Shown: piece after piece, positions 1 to 4,093 of the stretch
How the letters are laid out: every line of letters begins with the position of its first letter
Position numbering within the stretch: position 1 is the first letter of the stretch
NCBI GenBank assembly: GCA_019312705.1
Contig: JAFDCW010000304.1
Span: 1-6,124, forward strand
Direction of reading: 5' to 3'
Source of the DNA: Deltaproteobacteria bacterium
Lineage (GTDB): Bacteria > Myxococcota > Polyangia > Polyangiales > B10-G4
DNA: 6,124 nt
Translations under genes and position numbers: made by a program
Notes under the pieces: model-generated
What the model was told of the DNA's origin: nothing
Seen by the model: the letters and a program-made list of their open reading frames with translations, nothing else
Database searches by the model: none

Positions 1-1481
1 CCGACGAGCTCGTCCGAAAGCGCGCCCTCTCTTTGGAAGTGGCGCATGTGCAGGATCGACTCGCCGCCCAGCTCCGCGGCGCTCTGGCCGTCGATGAGCT
101 CTGCGTATTCCTTCGGGCGGTACGCCCGGAGCTCGTTGTCGTCGCTTGTGCCCTCTGTGCCCTCTGTGCCGAGGCGCTTCAGGAGATCGAGCGTCGCGTC
201 GAGGGAGTTCATCTTCATGAAGGGGCAGGTCGCGCATCCGCCGGCGACTGTGCAGCCCTCACCGGCCAGGACCCCGGGGACGACGGCGAGGTCGTCGTCT
301 CCGGTCTGGGCGATGGCGTCGCTCGCGACCGGGAAGATGACTTCCACTTCGACCTCGGGGCCGCCCGCGGCCCGCTGGGCCCGGAGCTGGCCCTGCACCT
401 TCCGGACGATGGAGGTGATCATGCCCGCCTCGGTGCCGAGCACGAAGGAGAGCCGGGTCGCCCTGGTCTCGCCGTCACCGTTTCCTTCGCCGTCTGTGGC
501 GTCGTGTGGGCTGCGCGTTCCGGCGGCGTGCACGCGCTCGCTGATGAAGTTCAGTATGTTCGAGGTCGACCCGACCACGCCGCGGCCTTTGCGGCTGGCC
601 TCCATGCCCAGGGCGAACATCTCGCCGGGGACTTCGAGGTGGGCCGTCACCATCGCCTCGGGGTAGTCCTCGCGGACTCGCCGGGTCACGTCCGCACCGA
701 ACATGTGGTGCACGATGCAGACCCCTTGCTGAAAGTGGTGCAACCGGGGCAGGAGTGCACGAATCGTGTCGGGGGTGTGGGACGCGTGCACCGCTCGGAC
801 GGCTCCTTCGTCCATGTCGGCGAGGCCCCCAAAGAGCTCTTCGAGATTCTGGCCCATGTACGTATCCGGGCCGTAGAAGATCTCGACGTCGTCGATCTGC
901 GTCGCCGCCTGGAGGATCGTCTTGACCACGTTCGACGACGTGCAGGTGATGGTCGGCACCCGGGCCTGGGCTTGGGCCTTCGTGATGAGGCTCGTATTGA
1001 TGTAGACGACGTGCAGGGCGTTCGCCGTCTGCCCCGCCTCGGCGAGGTACGCGGCGTAGGCGTCGCCGGTCGCCGCTTCGGCGAGGGAGCAGCCGATGGG
1101 GCCCTCCGCGACGCGGTAGACGGTGACGTCGCCGTGCCCGGCGGCATCGAGGATTGCCCGGACGTTTTCGCTCATGAAGTCGACGCCGAGGACGACGATG
1201 TTCTGGATGCCGGCCTCTGCCATGGCGATGGCCGAATCGGCCATCAGGAGCGAGTCGCTGATGCGGATGTGCGGCCAGGGGCAGGCGGTGAGCACTCCTT
1301 GGAGCTCTGGGTCCATGTAGAAATGGGCGACCACCCCGGCGTTCTTCTCTTCGAGCAATCGGCCGAGGTCGGCCACCAGGTCGAGGTCGGGGCTCAGAAA
1401 CTCCGCCTGGGATCGGGCGAAGGCGCCTTCGGGGACAAAGTCGTCGGCGCGGATCAGAAGGCTGGGGAAGGGAGCGGCCAT
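1..1481 (-). CDS. nadA: Quinolinate synthase NadA, long plastid-like form (3' end outside window)
   Basis: This cytoplasmic [4Fe-4S] enzyme condenses iminoaspartate (from NadB) with dihydroxyacetone phosphate to give quinolinate in de novo NAD synthesis. I translated the minus strand from the ATG at 1481; the frame stays open for 493 codons and leaves at position 1. Visible family motifs are AHFY (52-55), SDSLLMADSA (75-84), GCSLAEAA (130-137), YINTS (160-164), TCTSSN (179-184), GPDTYMGQNL (204-213), HLEVPGEM (281-288), GSTSNIL (304-310), GTEAGMITSIV (349-359) and GGCATCPFMKMN (414-425). The three cluster ligands are probably Cys131, Cys180 and Cys419; Cys410 and Cys416 lie near the last. GCSLA, GPDTYMG, VPGEM and CATCPFMKMN resemble plant plastid quinolinate synthase more than short E. 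coli-type NadA, but there is no N-terminal SufE domain. A hydrophilic insertion lies at about 321-343. The start is the first ATG before AHFY, and no Shine-Dalgarno precedes it. Only the last residues should be missing. No nadB or nadC is visible. Identification is firm. Confidence 0.96.
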   Translation of the reverse strand, partial: MAAPFPSLLIRADDFVPEGAFARSQAEFLSPDLDLVADLGRLLEEKNAGVVAHFYMDPELQGVLTACPWPHIRISDSLLMADSAIAMAEAGIQNIVVLGVDFMSENVRAILDAAGHGDVTVYRVAEGPIGCSLAEAATGDAYAAYLAEAGQTANALHVVYINTSLITKAQAQARVPTITCTSSNVVKTILQAATQIDDVEIFYGPDTYMGQNLEELFGGLADMDEGAVRAVHASHTPDTIRALLPRLHHFQQGVCIVHHMFGADVTRRVREDYPEAMVTAHLEVPGEMFALGMEASRKGRGVVGSTSNILNFISERVHAAGTRSPHDATDGEGNGDGETRATRLSFVLGTEAGMITSIVRKVQGQLRAQRAAGGPEVEVEVIFPVASDAIAQTGDDDLAVVPGVLAGEGCTVAGGCATCPFMKMNSLDATLDLLKRLGTEGTEGTSDDNELRAYRPKEYAELIDGQSAAELGGESILHMRHFQREGALSDELV

Positions 1482-1565
1482 GGGCCGAGACTATAGTGCC
1501 AAATGCGGCGATGGCATCGATCGGCGGTCCTTGACGCGGCGGGCCTTCGGCGACAGATCTGACAT
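1482..1565. promoter_or_regulatory. Divergent intergenic region between nadA and the rhodanese gene
   Basis: This 84-bp gap must hold the promoters of both divergently transcribed genes unless they are read from elsewhere. It contains two short perfect palindromes, ACTATAGT at 1490-1497 and CAGATCTG at 1554-1561, one close to each start codon. A TTGACG resembling a -35 box lies at 1531-1536 on the plus strand, but the sequence about 17 bp downstream (CAGATC) is a poor -10 match. Neither start codon has a purine-rich ribosome binding site. The regulatory role is inferred from position; no operator family was recognised. Confidence 0.5.
1490..1495 (-). promoter_or_regulatory. Candidate -10 element for nadA
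   Basis: Read on the minus strand this is TATAGT, five of six matches to the TATAAT consensus and one of few A/T-rich stretches in the neighbourhood. It ends 8 nt before the nadA ATG, so transcription would begin about at, or two bases before, the start codon. That gives a leaderless or nearly leaderless message and fits the missing Shine-Dalgarno. No convincing -35 hexamer lies 16-19 bp upstream, so the call is tentative. Confidence 0.3.
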
Positions 1566-2117
1566 GTGACTCTTCGTCGGGGAACCATAGCCGCGCTCGC
1601 GGCGCTCGTGCTCTCGGTCGGCCTCGCCGCCCCGGTTCTCGTCTTCGCCCAGGGCCTGGCCGTCCAGAGGACCGCCATCGAGCGCCTCTACCCGCAGGTT
1701 CGCTGGATCAATACACAGACCGTCGCCCGGTGGCTGGAGGGACCAGAGGCGAGCCGGCCGGTGCTGCTCGATGCCCGGGAGGCCGACGAGTACACCGTCA
1801 GTCATCTGGCCGGGGCCCGGCGCATCGACCCCGACACCACCTCTTTCGATGACCTCAACCTTCGACCCGGCGCCCGCATCGTCGTCTATTGCTCCGTCGG
1901 CTGGCGCAGTGGCGCAGTGGCGGACCGTCTTCGGGAGGCCGGATACACCGACGCCTACAATCTCGAAGGCGGCATCTTCAAGTGGGCCAACGAGGACCGA
2001 GAGCTTCGCCGCGCCGGGCCCTCGCGGGGCGCTTCCGAGAGCGCCGACAAGGTGCACCCCTACGATGCGGTCTGGGGTCGAATGCTTGATTCAGATCGCC
2101 GCGCACCTCTGCCCTGA
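1566..2117 (+). CDS. Exported single-domain rhodanese (sulfurtransferase) family protein
   Basis: The product is 183 residues. An N-terminal signal peptide has a basic MTLRR start, a hydrophobic core at about 8-27 and a likely cleavage site after VFA (residue 28), so the protein should act in the periplasm. One rhodanese domain spans about 47-146. It shows the domain features LLDAREADEY (67-76), SHLAGA (79-84), the active-site loop CSVGWRS (109-115) with catalytic Cys109, and NLEGGIFKW (132-140). The intact cysteine and Cys-x-x-Gly-x-Arg-Ser loop argue for a persulfide-carrying enzyme, but the natural donor and acceptor cannot be told. The tail has a KVHPYDAVWG segment (162-171) that I believe recurs in related exported rhodaneses (from memory). 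The start is GTG: an in-frame TGA lies at 1560-1562, so no upstream start is possible, and starting later would cut the signal peptide. No Shine-Dalgarno is evident. The next gene starts 16 bp downstream on the same strand, suggesting co-transcription. Confidence 0.9.
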   Translation: MTLRRGTIAALAALVLSVGLAAPVLVFAQGLAVQRTAIERLYPQVRWINTQTVARWLEGPEASRPVLLDAREADEYTVSHLAGARRIDPDTTSFDDLNLRPGARIVVYCSVGWRSGAVADRLREAGYTDAYNLEGGIFKWANEDRELRRAGPSRGASESADKVHPYDAVWGRMLDSDRRAPLP

Positions 2118-2133
2118 CTGGTACCTTCCCGGC

Positions 2134-3393
2134 ATGCCGCAGCAGACTCCGGCCCCACGGCGTCCCCTCGAGTTTCGCTACTGGGAGCGCATCGACGAGC
2201 CCTGGGTCCGGCGCTTGCGGGCGGTCCTCCGGCGGACGACGGGTTTCGACCCGGCCCCCCCCGAAGAGGTCGTTCGCACCTTTGCCTCGATGTACTACGA
2301 CGCCGATCCCCTCGCCGAAGCCTTCGTCGACGAGGTTTACCTCGGTCGCAGTCCCGACGAGGGCAGGGCGCTCCTCGACCAGGCGATCACCTCTGGGGTC
2401 GATTCCATCGAAGACCCGCCGGCGTCTTTGGTGGACCTCTTTGCCGACATCGAGGAAGACCCGGACTGGGTCGACCACCGCCTCGTCGACCTCGGGGCGC
2501 GGGTCTTCCGGCGCTACGGCACGTCGGTGTTTCGATTCGCCGGCACCATCACGCTCGCCGCCTACGCCGAGAACTCCGTCGCCAAGCCGCTGATCCTCTC
2601 CGGGGCCTACACCGGCGCAAGCACGCGGAACCGGTTCGCCGAAACCGCCGCGTTTTGGATCGACGTCTCCGAGCCCGGCGGCATGTCGGCGGGGGAGCCG
2701 GGGCGGGCGGCAGCCCTTCGGGTCCGCATCATGCACGTCTTCGTTCGGCGGCGGCTGCTCGCCCACCCAGAGTGGGACCTCGAGGCCTGGGGAGTGCCCA
2801 TAAGCCAGGCCGACGCCCTCCTGACCCTGATGGGCGGCAGCGCCGCGCCGGGCCTCGCCATGCAGGCGATGGGCTACCGACCCACCGGAGAGGAGATCCG
2901 CGCGATGATGCACTTCTGGCGCTACATCGGCCACGTCATGGGCGTGCGTCCGCGGTGGTATCCGAAGGGCCTCCGGGAGGCGATTCAGCTCGCCTTCATG
3001 ACGCAGCTCAAAGGCGCCCGGGGCGCGGGTGAGGACGGGAGGCGCCTCTGCCAGTCCTACGTGACGGCCTTTGCAACGGCGCCGGATCCGGCGCGGCCCA
3101 TGCTCGAGCGCTTGACCGCGGCCTGGGAGAATGGCGTGCACCTCGGCTACGCCCGCTTCTTTCTCCCGGGCCCCATGTACCGGGATTTTGGCCTCCCCCC
3201 GGTCGGTCTCTTTGCCCTCCATCCTCTCGCCCAGGCCCCGTTCCGTTTTGCCGCGGAGACGCTTCGACGAAATGTCCCGGGCCTCGATGACGTCGCCGAC
3301 CGTCGGGCCCGGGCGTCGCGGCGTCGCTGGGTCGACCGCCAGCTCGGCGCCAAAGCTGCCGCCTTCGACGCGCCTCGGAAGTTCACTCGCTGA
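2134..3393 (+). CDS. Oxygenase MpaB/Lcp-like family protein (DUF2236)
   Basis: The product is 419 residues, with no signal peptide or clear membrane segment, so it is probably cytoplasmic. The DUF2236 fold covers most of it. Matches include the haem-side segment RVRIMHVFVRRRLL (196-209) with His201 as likely axial ligand, RFAET (167-171) matching the position of the Arg-x-x-Lys-Thr cluster of Lcp, and WGVPISQADALLTLMG (219-234). It also has FWRYIGHVMGV (261-271). Family members include the latex-clearing protein Lcp, a b-type haem dioxygenase cleaving polyisoprene, and fungal MpaB, which cleaves a prenyl side chain in mycophenolic acid synthesis; most bacterial members have no known substrate. 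Lacking an export signal and having Glu170 where Lcp has Lys, it is unlikely to be a secreted rubber oxygenase. The frame is open upstream to 1771, but that part overlaps the rhodanese gene out of frame and its translation looks random, so I chose the ATG at 2134. No good ribosome binding site precedes it. The family call is firm; substrate and haem content are inferred. Confidence 0.88.
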   Translation: MPQQTPAPRRPLEFRYWERIDEPWVRRLRAVLRRTTGFDPAPPEEVVRTFASMYYDADPLAEAFVDEVYLGRSPDEGRALLDQAITSGVDSIEDPPASLVDLFADIEEDPDWVDHRLVDLGARVFRRYGTSVFRFAGTITLAAYAENSVAKPLILSGAYTGASTRNRFAETAAFWIDVSEPGGMSAGEPGRAAALRVRIMHVFVRRRLLAHPEWDLEAWGVPISQADALLTLMGGSAAPGLAMQAMGYRPTGEEIRAMMHFWRYIGHVMGVRPRWYPKGLREAIQLAFMTQLKGARGAGEDGRRLCQSYVTAFATAPDPARPMLERLTAAWENGVHLGYARFFLPGPMYRDFGLPPVGLFALHPLAQAPFRFAAETLRRNVPGLDDVADRRARASRRRWVDRQLGAKAAAFDAPRKFTR

Positions 3394-3406
3394 GCTCTGA
3401 GCTCAG
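3390..3406. terminator. Perfect inverted repeat at convergent gene ends, possible bidirectional terminator
   Basis: CTGAGCTC (3390-3397), a single T, then GAGCTCAG (3399-3406) form a perfect 8-1-8 inverted repeat, which folds as a 7-bp stem with a 3-nt loop. It fills the space between the convergent MpaB-like and lipoprotein genes and contains both stop codons (TGA at 3391-3393, and TGA on the minus strand at 3403-3405). Only TTGT follows on the plus strand and there is no T-run on the other side, so it is not a classical intrinsic terminator. The function is inferred from position and symmetry. Confidence 0.35.
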
Positions 3407-4056
3407 TTGTCCACGACGTGCACCGCGCCCTCCCGGGCGAGGACCGCTTCGAGGCGTTGGAGACGCTCTGCCCGTTCTCGAGCCGGAGCCGCGACGAAGC
3501 TTTCGGTGCTGCACAGGTCGGCCGTCTCCCGCGATCGGGTCAGGCTATTTCGCGCTTCCGTGAGGCCGAAGGTGAGGGCTCCGAGGAGGCCGAGGATCGG
3601 TAGAGCGAACATCATCACCCGGCCCGCCAGGGGCGCCCCGATGCGGCGTGCGATCGCCGGCATCGCGAAGAGCAGCGCCAGACCGAGGGCTGCGATGCCC
3701 AGGGCCGGGCGGTGCTCGGTCCACATGCGGTCCAGAGTGCTCTGATCGGCTTCGCTGCTTGCGGTCGCGCAATCTTCCGAGGCCGCAAGTTGCCGATGCT
3801 GTTCGGCCACGCTCTCGTTGATGGCATTGCCGAGCTCGGTGTTCAGGGAGACGTTGGACAGGTCCATCGGTTCGGCGCTGTCGCGGAGCTCCGGCGGCAC
3901 CATCTCGAGGTTCCCGGTGAAGGCCCACCGACCCTCCGCCGTGCGATAGCGGTAGGTCGTGCCGGTCGACTCGTCCGTCTCGAAGAGCTCGGTCACGTCG
4001 CCGGTTTCGAGGCAGCCGCCGAGGGCGATCACGGCCATGAAGAGGATCCGCAGCAT
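3403..4056 (-). CDS. Putative lipoprotein with DUF4124-like motif and two transmembrane segments
   Basis: I do not recognise the family with certainty. From the ATG at 4056 the product is 217 residues. It begins MLRILFMAVIALGGC, a short lipoprotein signal with lipobox LGGC and acceptor Cys15. A segment at about 34-48 (TYRYRTAEGRWAFTG) resembles the start of DUF4124 domains, small periplasmic modules with a 'YrW-D-G-x-v-fT' pattern. A hydrophilic, glutamate-rich helical stretch follows to about 115. Two hydrophobic segments come next, at about 118-135 and 146-165, and the tail ends in a likely amphipathic helix (ERAERLQRLEAVL, 194-206). With a lipidated periplasmic N-terminus, both soluble parts would lie in the periplasm, placing Cys96 and Cys182 on the same side, where they could form a disulfide. 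A GTG at 4074 would add six residues (start MQTPGS); both starts have only weak purine runs, and ATG was chosen because it sits directly before the signal. The upstream transglycosylase gene ends 37 bp away, suggesting one operon. Confidence 0.72.
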   Translation of the reverse strand: MLRILFMAVIALGGCLETGDVTELFETDESTGTTYRYRTAEGRWAFTGNLEMVPPELRDSAEPMDLSNVSLNTELGNAINESVAEQHRQLAASEDCATASSEADQSTLDRMWTEHRPALGIAALGLALLFAMPAIARRIGAPLAGRVMMFALPILGLLGALTFGLTEARNSLTRSRETADLCSTESFVAAPARERAERLQRLEAVLAREGAVHVVDN

Positions 4057-4093
4057 GCTTCCCGGAGTTTGCACGTTCCCCGAGGGCGGCGGG

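Noticed and set aside
33..1496. Plus-strand open frame of 487 codons covering the whole nadA region
   Set aside because: It is antisense to nadA, which has every family motif. The frame is long only because high-G+C codon bias keeps the opposite strand free of stops, and its translation has no recognisable domain.
1491..2057. Minus-strand open frame of 188 codons opposite the rhodanese gene
   Set aside because: It lies opposite a gene with a signal peptide and an intact rhodanese active-site loop and shows no domain of its own.
1771..2133. Upstream extension of the MpaB-like reading frame by 121 codons
   Set aside because: This part overlaps the rhodanese gene out of frame, and its sequence is a Pro/Ser/Thr/Ala-rich shadow with no conserved motif. 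The gene more likely starts at 2134.
1978..3222. Minus-strand open frame of 414 codons opposite the MpaB-like gene
   Set aside because: Its translation is rich in Arg, Gly, Glu and His with no fold signature, whereas the plus strand encodes clear DUF2236 motifs. It is a shadow of codon bias.
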